A program made the position numbers and the translations under genes. Source: Hyalella azteca (taxonomy: Eukaryota; Arthropoda; Malacostraca; Amphipoda; Hyalellidae). Taken from it: DNA of 64,000 bases. The stretch is taken from contig NW_025934572.1 of NCBI RefSeq assembly GCF_000764305.2, positions 372,001 through 436,000 of the forward strand. The letters run 5' to 3'. The notes below the pieces were generated by a model. That model saw only the letters and a list, made by a program, of their open reading frames with translations. It searched no databases and was not told the origin of the DNA. Shown here piece by piece: positions 25,135 through 38,367 of the stretch (position 1 is its first letter; each line of letters opens with the position of its first letter).

Positions 25135-26359
25135 ACTTCCCGCTAGCTTCATATCAGGCAGAGTGGAACCTATAGGGCTTTGAAGGAAAGAGGCTGTATC
25201 ATCTTCCTCAATAATGCACATGGCGACCTTTCTTGGCCGCTCAGACTGGGTCTTCGAAAAGCTCGATACTCTCAGACTGGTCAGTTACGCTTGATCTCGC
25301 ATCTCCTCCAATAACTCTGTGACTATTTGCAGTAGGGATTCGTATCGGAATAGGAAAAACATCAAATACTTCTAAAAGACTTCCATTTGGAGTTGCTCCG
25401 GAAAAGGTCAGACCAAATGGCCACGTGCTTCGCGTTGGTCACCCCAAGGAGTTCATTGAGGAAGCTATCAAAGTTCGAGCAAAGCGACGGCTTAAGTTTT
25501 CTCCTCGAAAACAAGAACTTTTTTTCGTTGGAAGAAAGACGTACATTCTTTGGGAACACAATTAACTAGCAGTACTTCGGTACTAGACAGTGCATTGCAG
25601 GCATTTCTTTTGTAGTCCTAATTTGAATATAACGTTGATTGCGCCACTTCCAAGAATCCAATGTTAGCTTAATAAATTTTTTACGGCAAACGGAAAGTTA
25701 CGAGGACAAAAGTCAAGTGAAAATACGAGTATTAAGCTTTTCGCTCAATTTTGATATGTAAATAAAATGGTAGTACATTCTCGGCTTGAATTAGTCCTCT
25801 TAAGTTACCATACATGGCCACTTAAATTCGTCTCACAAGTAGACCCAACGTGGCCGGTTTGCGTTTGAGGTGGCGTTATCACGCCTCTGCCATTTGCCTA
25901 TCATCTGGCCATCCATCGTTCCGTACCATCGTTCATTGCCTCCCACCGTGACTCATAATTGGAAGATGAGCGGTTAAATGAAAATATTGACTCGGCCAAC
26001 GAAATCGACGCTCTTTAAACATTTCAGTATAAGACAGAAAAAGCAATATCAATTAAATTATTAAAGCTAGCTTGATGAAATTTAAATTTGATTTTTTTTC
26101 TAGTGTAATAACTGCACATAATAAATTCTCCTAGTACGATTTATTCCTCCAATATGCGAAATTTCGAACAATGCATACGAGTAAATATGTTTTATAATTG
26201 TTCATACTGTCCTGTAATGATACCAGAAATTTCAATTTCTGCCTAATTCCATGCGAGCGAAAGGGTTAAAGCGAAAGAGTAAAAAGTTTCACTCTCCTTG
26301 ATTACTTTCGCACATACGCCACACCAGGCCATCAATGGTCGTAGCCGTTAATCGAGATT

Positions 26360-26460
26360 TCATCTTAAATGGTGAAGTGTAGCGAGATTGCGAGATTTCA
26401 TCTTAAATTGCGAACTGTAACGAGAGAGCGAGATTTCATCTTAAATTGCGAACTGTTTCC
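26360..26460. repeat. 44-bp tandem repeat, about 2.5 copies
   Basis: Repeats of gagatttcatcttaaatkg followed by a variable gaactgtaacgagag segment, in the syntrophin intron. Confidence 0.75.
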
Positions 26461-29400
26461 ACTGTACTTTTTAAATACAGCGAATTATTACGTCGATTAG
26501 TAAAGTTCATAGACCAAAAGAAACGATCATTGTGTCTCGGACAATGAATGTGTGAGGCTCGTTAAAGCAGCAGGCAATACCCTTAAGCATTATTGGTACG
26601 TCTTTTTGTTCGAAATAAAATAATTTTGAGCAATCGAGAATGGAGTAAAATAGTGCGATTGCAAAGGCAATCGGTTTTGTGATAAGTCAATCATTTGAAA
26701 TACTGTAATTGATGATGAGGAGATAGTATGTCTTTATCATTAATATATTTCTAATAGTTGGAAGACAGTCGGCATATTTGCTACAAATAAACTGCTAGCC
26801 CGTTACAGGTCCCACCTATTTATGCTGCACTTAGGTTATACAATATATACAAAACACATTTACAAGCGTTATTTTTGAATGTTTCAACACATTTATTCGC
26901 TAAAATATTTTCAATGATATATTTTCTGGCCAACATGCAGCACTGGTAGTTTGACAGTAGATACGTAGGAATTTGTGACGATCAATGATATCGTCCAAAA
27001 CAAATCGCACACGAAATACTTCGATCAAGTCGTCAGTGAAATTAAAATTACTGGCCGGAACTCTCAGGTACAAGACGGATCAGATCCACACTTCACGTCA
27101 GACATCAACAGCTTGTCGCAGGTGTCGCCGCCCTTCACCCGATGAAGGGTGTCTGCCCTCGTCTAACTTCTACTCCAGCTTGTGGTCAAGTTCTCGATGA
27201 AAAATATCTCTGCTTTTGAGGCAGACTGAGAACCTTGCATATATAAATTAATTCACATGTAGTCTAAAGAGAAAAGTGTAGCTAACTAATCAATAGAGCA
27301 GTGATCAATTTTCTCTAGGAAATCTCGGGAAGGTCCTCGGAACACAGACATCGCATCACCACCCAACCAGGCTTCGGAACTCGCAATGAACGGTTAGGTG
27401 GAGAGTGCGTTCGTTCGTCCAGCTGTGCTGCGCCGGCGCATGTCTGTCGTGTGCTCGGCTCTGTTGAGGGTGCAGAGTTTCTCGATCACAGTTATTCTCT
27501 GTCCAATTACATTTATGTGTTGACAGCAACAATATATTTTCAGCTGAATTATTTGCACACATGCATGTTGAATTCAAAGTTTCGCATATTTTCAGTACAA
27601 AATACCCGCGAATTTAAATAAAGCACCCACCGTCATGATTTTCCTTGATATGGTTTCTTCTTGCTTGGTTTACAAATAATATAATACATAATAATATCTG
27701 TTCGAATAGTAGTCGGTGTGAGATTTCTCTCTTCGTAAAACTGCTTGAAAGTACGAAATGAATCCTGAGAGTTGAGCCACATAAACATTTTACATTGGAT
27801 GATCTTTCCTAGCAATTTTTTGACCGATGAAGCATCAAAAATTAATATTTTCGCAAATCTCATATATTTCGGCCTACTAACCACATTACTAATCTCCTCA
27901 CCATATATTTCCGTAACCTGACACTTGAATTTTCACTGGGGAATAGCCCAAACTTTGGCCAGACGAAGTTAGAATCTTTTAGCGGGAAACTCTGGATTGG
28001 ATATTCTGCCTGTAAGTCTAATCAGATAAACCCATGTCTCCCAGTAGACTCGTGCGCGGCTCGATAGCGGAGTCTGAAGAAGCTGGCTTGCAGTGACCAC
28101 TGCAAAGCACCAAAATGTTGTTATCTGCAGTGAAAAAAACGTCTTGTGGATCGTCTTCGGCGCCAGACAGACTAGATCGTTGCAGGGAATGCAGTCGTGG
28201 AAGTCACTCTGTTCGATGGTGGCTCGGCATCGCGCCCACACACTCATAACTGACGTCATGGAATGATGGAAAGATGAAAACGGCTCAATTTTAGCTTAAT
28301 TGTAGAATACAAAAAAAATTTGTGATGGAAGGGACTCTCATGTTATGGTCATTTCAATACAATGAGCACTGTATGCACGTTAAATTTCATTAATGTTCAT
28401 AAATCATGCACATCTGTTGAATTTTCTGGCTTAACTTTGGCTTGATTTAAGTTTTTTTTTGAGAGTTGGGAAAAATGCGTTGCTACGACTGAAAAATATA
28501 TTCCTTATAAAGTTTGATTTTAATTCGATTTAATATGTTGTAATGCGTTATATATATAAATGATTTAATATGTTGTGTTAATATGTTGTATTATTACTTG
28601 TATATAATAAATTTAATATGTTGTGTTAATATGTTGTATATATCACCCTCATTGTGTAAGTGTGAAACTTGAATAGATTGCTACATAAACCAGCTGAAGA
28701 AGTAATAGAAGAAGTAAGCCATATAAAACCAGCTGAAGAAGTAATGTCATCAAATAGCAAGGGTCATGTCATGCATGAGGTAGCTGCTTTTCCACGAATT
28801 TTAATAATTCGAAATTTTGTGTTTGAAACACGAGGGCCTATCTCTCAAGTGGTCGAGGACAGCTATAACTATTAATGTATCTCTTCAGTGACGTAACACA
28901 GTCAAAATTTTTCACGATTACAGACGTCTTCTGCTGTTCTCACTGCAAAGCTACCTTTATTCTGCACTTCTTCTTGTGAATTCATCCTTTCTGTAATGCC
29001 AGCATTGATGAACGCGCGCGTTTTAGATGACTAGTCTGTTCATTAGATTGTTAGTCACTAGATTACGAAGGTAAAAGTATAGCGATAGTTTTACTTTCAT
29101 AACGCAAATAGTCGTGCGATAGCTATGCTTTTACTCAATGCTATTCATCGAATTATTTCCAAATTTTCAAGTGTTTGTTGTAGTAATAAATAAAATGTAT
29201 ATTGCTTAGAAGCACAATTTACTAGTTTTTCTGATTCCCGTAATTGAATTTTCAATAGTTTATGATTTATTGAGAATCTTTACTTAAATTATATGCATAA
29301 GCTATTCTCAATATTCGGAGTTTTCAGACCTATTCTTAGCCAGCCTTTCGTTTAAATTTGATTTCATGGAATTGTTCGCTTTTGCTATAGAGACATTTTA

Positions 29401-29862
29401 TTACTTCATCCAATCTATGAATTATATATAATAAGGTTGGTAACCTTACGAATATAATTCATAAGGTGTGAATTATGAATTATAAGGAAATAAGCGTAAT
29501 GAAAATTGGGAAAATAAATACTCTGGTCACTATTGTATCGTGGCGGGTTTGGGCATATCTGTTTTTAAAGTATTGACTGATAGCAGTGACACTGAGGGAG
29601 GAGTGGGAGCAGCTGCAGCAGGCGCTGCTGTCACGGTCAAACAGAAAACGGTGCATCGGCTGGTCGATATGTCGTTGCAGGGGAGACTGAAACTTTCTAC
29701 TGTCAATGTTCCCCCAGGCTCGAGTGAAGGAAAGTCTGGTCGACTGCGGTGAAATTAACTTTTTTTTTTGCCTGAACTTAGCCGAGTTGTCATTACTTTT
29801 TATTTTATCTTAGAATTTAATATTAAGGGAAAAAATAATATAAAATTATTTCTGAACACTTG

Positions 29863-30465
29863 TTCAGACAGAACAAGGACAGAAATTTAATAGAGAATGT
29901 TCAAAGACGTGCAACAAGGATAATTCCAGGCTTGAAGGGCAAGTCCTATGAAGAAAGATTGAAGATTATGAAGCTTCCAAGCCTCAGTTATCGACGTCTG
30001 CGTGGGGACCTCATTGAAGTATACAAGTATGCTCATGGTCTATACAAGGTCCCTGAAGGGTTACTAGAATTTGAAACAAGAACCAACACCAGGGGCCACG
30101 GCTATAAGCTAAAAAAATTGCGCTGCAACTTCTCCACGCGACAAAATTTCTTCTCGCTTCGAATCACCGACATGTGGAACAGCCTTCCCGATTACATCGT
30201 TGGCGCTCCAAGTATGAACGCGTTCAAGAACAGACTAGATAAAGCTATGGAAAAATATATGTTCAGATTTGAAATGCCTAGCTCCTTATCGAACCCGGTG
30301 GAAGTCTAGTAGCTTCTTCAAACTATCGCCAGTCATGAAAAGATCCGGTCAAATGACACGAGTTTAGATTCTATGAACAAGGCACGAAAAGGAAAAGAAT
30401 CAGCGACAGGCCACATCAGGCCTACACTTCAGAGCCGACATCACTATGTTATGTTATGTTATGTT
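29863..30465 (+). mobile_element. 5'-truncated CR1/Jockey-like LINE, 3' tail
   Basis: A plus-strand open frame ends at TAG 30,307-30,309. It encodes the C-terminal tail typical of CR1/Jockey-superfamily reverse transcriptases: ENVQRRATRIIPGLKG, then LPSLSYRRLRGDLIEVYKYA, TRGHGYKLKKLRCNFSTRQN, FFSLRITDMWNSLPDYIVGA and NAFKNRLDKAMEKY. The catalytic reverse transcriptase and endonuclease parts are absent upstream, so this is a dead 5'-truncated copy. After the stop about 136 bp of 3' UTR lead to (ATGTT)4 at 30,446-30,465; short 3'-terminal microsatellites are usual for CR1-type elements. The 5' breakpoint is near 29,863 and is approximate. The frame itself is intact, so the insertion may be fairly recent. 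Confidence 0.9.
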
Positions 30466-30707
30466 TCGGAACGGTTATTTCGTAATTTATTTTCTCTTGC
30501 AATGACAAGTTTTTCACGTATTATACTATTTGACTAAATGAATTTTGTTACAAAAATAATTTGTATCAAACTTCTAATTTGAATTAAATTCATAGATCGT
30601 TATAAAACGTACATGAACTACGTACAAGTTAACTTTTTGATTATTATTAATTTTACTCCCTTATTTCCTACTTAAATAATAGCCTATAAGTATTCATCTT
30701 CTTGGCA

Positions 30708-30920
30708 GGGTAGCCCAGCGATTACAGTTCAGAGCACTAGAATTGCAGCAGTAAACCCTGGGTTCGATCCCAGATACCTGTGACAGTTCTGGTCAACTCG
30801 TCAAGGTGGCCGGGCAGTTAAGCAACGCACAGTTAAAGCATGTGAGTTGCGTGTTCGAGACCCAAAAACAAGCTACGAATATTTTATGAAGATCAGAACC
30901 TGTGACAGCTCTAACGGCCT
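30708..30920 (+). mobile_element. dimeric tRNA-derived SINE-like element
   Basis: Two tRNA-like modules in tandem. The first (about 30,709-30,782) has gtagcccagcgattacag as an A-box-like stretch and ggttcgatcccag as a B box. The second (about 30,803-30,870) has ggtggccgggcagttaagca and gtgttcgagaccc. Both are RNA polymerase III internal promoter arrangements. No cloverleaf with good stems and CCA context could be drawn for either half, so a SINE is preferred over functional tRNA genes. It lies about 240 bp downstream of the LINE tail. Confidence 0.55.
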
Positions 30921-32617
30921 GTTCAACGCTGACACCGCTATACTATCTTCAGTAACAGATGAAATTTGTTCCATCTTTTGTATAAGTAAAATTCGTACCA
31001 AAGTAGCTGGAATGTTCTGTGCCTGATCGTTGAAATATTTTGACTCGAATCGTGAATTTAACCAAAGGAATTCAGTGTGATTTTTTTTAATTACGATGCA
31101 AAAAATTTCGAAATTTCTTTGACATTTTTAATAGGAACACTAACTAAAGCAGCTAACTAAATTGGGCCCCAACATTATTATTTTATTATACATTTCATAG
31201 ATCATGACTCCTGTATTTATTTGTAAGATGTAGGCATTTGACGTTGAAAGATCAAATAAGTTTAGATATACTTTCCAGCAAAGTTGCGTCAATTAATTTT
31301 TAGTTACATAGCAATGCTGATGTGAAACTAAATCTAAAAAGTGGTATTCTTATATTATTTGTATTCAAATAAGTGGTACCGAGTTTGACTGTTAACACTC
31401 GGGTGTTTCTAATAAGCGTCAACATGCGTGGCTATTAACAAACGGAACTGCATTGGTCTGATCAGTTGAACCTAACGTTCAACGATTGCAACTACGGTTT
31501 GCAGCTGTAATAATTTTCTAAGTTTCAATCAACATTCCTCATATGACATGCTCTTTTCACAAGGCTAACTACTTTAATTAAACTCGCTGTACTTTTCTAA
31601 ACACGAAGATCCCGTCTAATTTGTAGACTAAGAACTTCTCTATAAATGGGCCATGGCAACGTTGATGAAATCTTTACATTACTCACCGGTTTGATACTCG
31701 AGGGAGAAGTTGGTACCTGGAGTTGCGGGATAATAGAATCCTTGCACAAGGAACGAGAAAACCGTCAAACCACATGATTCTCTTGAATAAACATCAGACG
31801 ATTTAAATTTTTAAAATCTACATATCATTTGCGCGTATAGAACAATATTTCAGTATTATTAACATAAAGTATCAGTAGTTCATGCAGCTGGATGTTCTGA
31901 AATCTTATTACGCAATTCGCCATAAATTAAAATGAAATAAGTTTGTAAATCAACCTCAGACCGTAGTGTTTATTTTGGTAACCTGTATCATTGACAAATG
32001 CCCAGAAATTTTCTTCATATAACTATTGCGCAAAAGGAACAATCATAAAAGATAATAGGTTCATAAACGTCAAGAAACGTTCGTATTCTCTGAGATGCTA
32101 GATGAGTTTTATGTCGAAACTTAGCAAAGCAAAGATGCAGGGGGGACATTAAACTCTGCACCAGGCATCTGGGAGCACAAGAAAGGAACAGAACTCTTTT
32201 AAATTCATTCAGACTGCCGTATTTCTTGTATGCAGGACAGTAAGAAAAATGGTACTTGCATTCAAAGTCTAGATGATATGCTTTCAATTTGTTTTTTACA
32301 TGATTAAATTTTAAGTTCAGGAGAACTTAGCATGGATTGTGATCTCGGCAAGAGATTGCAGAAAAAGGGAAGTCTACGGACTTCAGTATCCAGTGTTTAA
32401 TATACGCTATTTAGTCCACGGAAATTCGAACAAATATTTAAGTATGTTTTAGATCTAATTTTTTACAATATGAAAATGTGCGGGCAAAAACTGTATTTTG
32501 TTATTTCAGCAGTTTATAGTATGTTCAGGATCCTCAATTAGAATATAATATATTGCAGTTCAATTCATGCAAATTTCAAGAAAGCAAAGAGATCTCAAGC
32601 TATTTAATTCTGTTTAC

Positions 32618-32710
32618 CTGATGCCTCTCGTCCAGTCCGCTGCTGCGCAGAGTACGCGTGCTTCTCGTCGAGTTGCTCCTCGAATGAAAATCACCCAACT
32701 CGTCTGACAT
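32618..32710 (-). CDS. probable first coding exon of gamma-syntrophin
   Basis: Minus-strand exon of 31 codons from ATG (plus cat at 32,708-32,710) to a donor CATCAG|GTAAAC, ending in phase 0. It encodes MSDELGDFHSRSNSTRSTRT, then LRSSGLDERHQ. An in-frame TGA seven codons upstream supports this ATG. Phase 0 fits both the long exon at 15,037-16,733 and the PH exon at 8603-8746. Codon content is clearly better than in the flanks. Assignment to the syntrophin gene is inferred from strand, order and phase; the short Ser/Arg-rich peptide has no diagnostic domain. If correct, the intron to the next constitutive exon is about 24 kb. Confidence 0.6.
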
Positions 32711-35700
32711 GATGGGTTGGCTTGATTTTCACAAATGCCCAATTCTACAATTCAACTTCTAAAACTTTTTCAATTTTCTTTCAGTTTGATTTATTGCACA
32801 TGCTTTTATAGTTAAATAATTTAAAGCTCAGTCTGTAGCTTGATGATACTCCCGTTCATTCGTTATTATATCATAGGTGCGTGTAGCATTTTATAATCGA
32901 CATTAATATCACTTCGAGCACGGATGTTACAGCACGCAATTGTTGAGCTTGGCCTTAATCATTGGCAGTTTATTATTATTATGCTGGTATGCTGGAAAAC
33001 GGATCTGTGACTTATTCAACAATAATCCCCCAAAAATTTACAACAAAGTGAGAGATTGTGCACGAAAGTATCTTAATCTCGTGCCAAATGAAAAAGCTTT
33101 GCAAACAAAACAACAAAGTTTAAACCTTTAAGTATAACGCCCTAAGTCTCGGGACAAAAACTCCGACTCAGAACTCTTTCCCACAAACCACAACGAAAAA
33201 TTATCAAAACCATTCTTGAATAATTAAAATTAAAGTTATTTGAAAATCTCAGTAAAAAGCAACAGTTTCTTGCCAACAAATTAAATAAATTCAAAATACG
33301 CATAATAAAAGTTGATTGCAATCCTATTTTAGTTATTGTGTGTCCTGCAATGTTGTGTTATGTAAAAGCCTAGAATAACGCCATTTTTATATCCCAGTCT
33401 CGCTATTCATATTTTAGGTTAAGATTTCACGCCGTTTTTATGCATCGTTTAGAACAGATGTCGTCCATATGGTAGATATTGACCCCGGAATACCGTAAAA
33501 GGGAAAAAGTTTATAAATTTATTAGGTTGTGAGAAAATAAATAATGGAAAGCAGTCAGAATTTTCAATAGGCAGCTTAACTAAAATTCTTTTAATTTTAG
33601 CATGATATGTCGTTGAAGATTGTCTGTTTCTCGTAAGATACATCTACAAAAGTTTGTAAATCCTCCAAATAATTGGGTATTCATCCTTCAAAAGATCTCA
33701 TTTAACGAATTCGTATTTTTTGTATACTATCCAATGTCTGATCGTATGTGCATGAATGGTAAATTTGCGGAAATCTAGCTTAGTATCCTAATAAAGTTCA
33801 TTCACTGTGAGTGGATGCTTCAAATAATGCTACAATTCTTAGGAGTGTCAGAAATCTTTTCAACGTTTATACCTTTAAGTAATGTGAAAAAAATATATTC
33901 ATTAAAAATTTATCAGTTTCCACATTGATATTAGACATCTAGTTTGAAATTTAAATAGTATGAAATTTTGAGTATCATAAAATTGAGGTAAAAAAGCAAA
34001 ACATGAATATTTTACGAATCAGTAATCACGTTCTTATTGATTTTCGGATCCTAGTGAAGATTGAGTTTTTGTGAAGGTATATACTCCCACACAACAGCGG
34101 GGAAAGGAAGAAGGCATTTGGAAAATTTCTTACAGCGGCCTCGAGTCGCTGCTCTGCGCTTCAGAGTTAAAGTCGTCCTGCTGCCTCAAGCTCTCACACC
34201 GCTACGGCTCAATCTTCATCTCAGGAGCCGGAGTCGCTTTGAGTGAGATCCGTACTAACATTTTGTTTTTATTTGAAATAAAATAATTTAAGGTGAGGAT
34301 CTTGTAATGCTGCCCACTGTGGAATTTACTGAATACTCAAATAGTGTTTAAGAATCTTCGATGCAAGGATTGCTCCGATTTTGCCATCAACAGTGAGATG
34401 ACGCCAATGAATATCGTTTAATTTGAACTATCCTGTGCATTTTGAACGTATATGGAGATGTGGTGTATATATTTGGCGTTTGCGATGCTCTTAAATTTTT
34501 GGTGAACTTGCGATATAAGAAGATTATTGATAAAACTTATCAGCCGATATGCAATTTCAGAGATGTTGCATGTCGATTTACCGTATATCAATCTAAAATT
34601 ATCTTCCTGAAATTCCGGCTGGGACCAAGCCTAAACTTGGCAAGACTTGGAGCGCAGGCGACGAATGGAGTACTTAGGTTATTGTGTTGTTTTCTGGAGG
34701 TCATGGGGATCAATGGTGGCCTAGAATCTTTTCTTGGCTTCTTGCTCATTATTTAGGTTAGTTTTCCTATACAATTGTGTTGAAGACTTGTGGTGTCGGA
34801 AGCGCCTCACAGCCTATTTTTGTTAGGCTTCTACATAAAAAATTGCTTGCTGAAATCACAGGAATTGAGTTTTGAGGCCCTTATCCTTTTAAAAACAGCG
34901 ATGGATAAAAGATTTAAAGCTGCTAAGAGTGAAAGTGTTGGGTTAAGAAATGATTCATGGTTAATATGTCAGAAAATTGTACACTTTTGTGATTTTTTAA
35001 TATTCATGTGTTAGAATTGTTTCACCTGACACTAAATGAGCAGTCAAGTCAGTCACTAACGCAAGTAGAAAAGTTAAACATGTCCACTTCTTCAATTAAT
35101 TCAGTGGCTTCATCAAAAAATCGAATTTGACAAATTTAATATCATATTCTCCCCTTAATTTGAATTAGCTAAAATTGCTCATGCTATCGCATCAATTAAT
35201 TCAGTTTGCCATTAAAGAAGTGGCGATAGAATTTTATAAGGCATCTGGCATTGATGAGTCATTTTTCGCTGTACATGGATGAGTACATTTGGAACGGTTG
35301 CAAGCTTTTGCGTGTTTGTTAAGATCAAAAATTCACACATTAATAGGTTTGATATAAATCCCCCATAATAAACTCCTGAGTAAGATGCACACATTGAGTG
35401 ATTAAAACGGTATTCAGTCATTTCTGCTCATTATATTATCAGATATACAATCTTCTGGAGATATTCAACTTAAATTTCCCTGCCTCATTTTTCGTATATT
35501 TTGATATAGTCAAACAAGATAGTTAGTTATCAAGTCGCTGTGTGAGCCACATTTAGTATTGGATGTACCAATACAAATGTTCGAATTCTCTCATGAAAAC
35601 CTCTGCCATTCAACATGTGAGGACTGTTGTTAAAGGGGAACATTCAGCGATGAAGGGAAAGAGGTGCTAAACTCACAGGTGTCTCTAGGTGTACTCGAGC

Positions 35701-38230
35701 ACATCTGCTCGGATTTTTGTTAACTAACTTGGAGAATAGGATAATGGAAAACGGAGACCTCAAATACACATGTATGCTTGCCCCGGAGAGATTTAAGTAG
35801 TTTCTAGTCAGAAAACCGTGATCAAAGAACAATAGAGAAGATAAAAAAGTGAGCGAAAAATATTTTTTGTTCCTGTTTCGAGTTTAGTTAAGTTTCCATT
35901 TTTTTCTATTTACGAAAACATTTAATAGCACAAAAGTCTCTTGCAGAAAATCGCGTAAAAAATATTCAGCAAGATCGTAAACGGTGGCATGGGTTCATGG
36001 AGCGACACGGTACACAATCCACAGCTGCTGGTTTGTCACTGAGCTTCGGGGTCGAGCGAGAGCCCGGCCTCGGGCTAGCTTCAGATGAGGATCGAATCTC
36101 AGATAGGATTCCGAATCCTAGATACCGCGCAGCTGACGGACGCTTGACACCTGGGGCCATACGTTCAAAACTCGCTTAGTGAACGTAAGTACTTACGCTC
36201 TATTTTCTTGTCTAAAATTGGTGGATTTTGCTTGAAAGGCCGTCAATGATTGGCTGATGAACTTACAATCTCTTAATTTTTTTTAAAGTATAGGCCCTGC
36301 TCTGTGGGTCACGGAATCAAAGGTCCTTTACAATCCCCTGAACGTAGGATCTTCCTATCCAATTCTCGTGAGGGAAGCCAGTTAACTTCTCCTATGATAA
36401 AACTATTGCAATGCCCTTTAATTTGGCTTGTATATTTTGGTGAAAAAATCGTACTTTATTTCTTGATGAATAATCACAATAAGTAACTTAATTCTATGAT
36501 ATACAAAACGAAAAATCATATTACATGCAATAATCAGCCTCTTACTGATCGAAGCTGATGGTTTTATTATACAGAACAATATATCGTTAAGTTCTGATAA
36601 TAAAACAGGAAGTTGAACTATAAAACACGCACCTAATTTTCCTGTTTATCATCACGTACTTTTACGAATGGCTTCCTAACTATGACCAATGTTAGGTTGT
36701 AAGTAACAAATGAACTAAGTGAAAGATTGTATTGTCTAAATATAAAGAGGAACTTTTTATTTCATCTCTTTGAAAATAATTTAAGAGCCGCGTTGAGTAC
36801 TAAGGAAGGGAAAAATGCAAGTCTCATTTCCAAAAGTTGAAGAAAACATGCCAAGTAAATTTAATTATTCAAGTTTTTGCCTGAAAAAACTAAAAAAATT
36901 CTATAAAAATGCGACGACGTAAGAGTGACTAACGAGTATACACTGATTCCTCGAGCGATACTTAAGGGGACCGACTACCCTCCGGAAAAACTTCTAGTTA
37001 TTATCCGATCATGATGAAACTTCACATACATACGTAAAATGTAAAAAAATAACATTTTGCTCCTATAAATTTTTTGAAAAAATTGTTAGAAAACGTGAAA
37101 TTCATAGAAAACGGCTAAAAAGGGGTACTTTAGAAAATCTATCTCCTCCTACAAATATCATCCTACAACATCGAGACACATATCATTCGGTTCGTAAGTT
37201 AAACAGCTACGCAGATCAGAAATTTTGAGTCCTTTAATCCTCAATAGACGTTGTCAATATTTTCTGGGAATTTCCTCAAGCCATATCCCATGGAAATATA
37301 TAATGGTTTATCACTCTAATTCCTGCTTACTTTTTTTACTTAATTCCAATTTAAGTCGAAAGAGTATTTTCTAACTGACAGCAATATTTCGTAACATTGG
37401 CAGTAGCTTACATTCATTAGAAATTTCCAGATATTTTGGAAGATATTACGTTTTGGAGGTATCCATACATACGGCGTTTAACAAGAGTACGTGACCGTTA
37501 TCAAAATTGTTTCATTAATTACATTTTTTATTGTCTGTTGCGCACTGCCTAAAAATGACTTCCAAATATAATCCATCAACTGATTAAACGATTAAAAGAT
37601 GTTCAAATATACCTCTAGAGTATCTCTCAAATATAATTATACATCTTAATGCCCATGCAATCCTGGAAAGGTCGACGTGCGAACACATTTTTTTATTTAC
37701 TTGAAACGTGAGCTAGGAAATCATCTGCATGACAAAGGAAGTAAAAATTACCCTATAAGGATTAAGAATGTACTGAAACTCTTATACTAACACTCTTTTT
37801 TGCACAAAATCGTAGAATTATAGTAACAGCGAACGATAAAATAACGTTCATTCGAATAACAACAACCATTAAAACAACGGCAACAATGGAAACATTTATG
37901 ATAGAATTCTAACGCATTTATATAATATACCATTACACTTATGTGCTCGTACACTTTAAAAAAGCGAACAACTTTTCCGACACTTCAATTATGATTTCAA
38001 ATAAAATAACAATATTGCACTTAAGCGTATAAATGTAAATTCCTGACTAGTTACATTACACCTAAACTGGCAACATAGAAATTTTCCTGCAAGACGTATA
38101 TGACTTCTGCGGCAAATAAAATAACCAGTTTTTCAAAATTAAATAACAAACTTAGTCAGGACAAAGTTATTCATCGCGAATAAGATAAATTTACATTGGT
38201 AGAAGTGACGAAGGTTTTCAAGCATTTAAC
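32711..38230. other. intergenic region between syntrophin and the unknown gene
   Basis: No gene supported. The minus-strand syntrophin promoter and any 5' UTR exon should lie here but cannot be placed. Some open stretches look mildly protein-like: 32,940-33,131 plus has one hydrophobic segment but no ATG, and 34,071-34,286 plus is another. A minus-strand B-box-like sequence near 36,090 (gagattcgatcctc) hints at a decayed tRNA-derived repeat. Confidence 0.5.
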
Positions 38231-38236
38231 TTTATT
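38231..38236 (-). terminator. candidate polyadenylation signal of the unknown gene
   Basis: AATAAA on the minus strand, about 130 nt after the stop codon at 38,368-38,370. It is the nearest canonical hexamer downstream. Confidence 0.5.
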
Positions 38237-38367
38237 GACCATGTTATCGATCAAAAATTTTTTAAATCACGAATGTAGTTTCATTTAAAATTTTTGATAA
38301 CAATTGCGATAGAAACGTACTAAGAAATGGTAAATTTTTCAGATGTAAATCGCGAGCCCTGCACAAT

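Larger units (their letters stand above)
16734..29830. other. large intron, mostly unique AT-rich DNA
   Basis: No exon with both splice sites and recognisable protein was found. Contents worth noting are paired palindromes at 19,313-19,362, a 39-bp repeat at 25,018-25,134, a 2.5-copy repeat of about 44 bp at 26,360-26,460, and an ATGTTGT-rich tract at 28,560-28,640. A GC-rich patch lies at 27,320-27,500. A short open stretch at 29,540-29,752 (DSSDTEGGVGAAAAGAA, then KQKTVHRLVDMSLQGRLKLS) looks coding-like in composition but has no clear partner exon. Confidence 0.5.

Noticed and set aside
32940..33131. Small ORF with one hydrophobic segment resembling a single-pass membrane peptide
   Set aside because: No ATG start (begins TTG), no recognisable homologue, and it lies in the likely upstream region of syntrophin.
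36000..36180. GC-richer stretch with a minus-strand B-box-like gagattcgatcctc
   Set aside because: Could be a decayed tRNA-derived repeat, but only one weak box is present, so it is not listed as an element.
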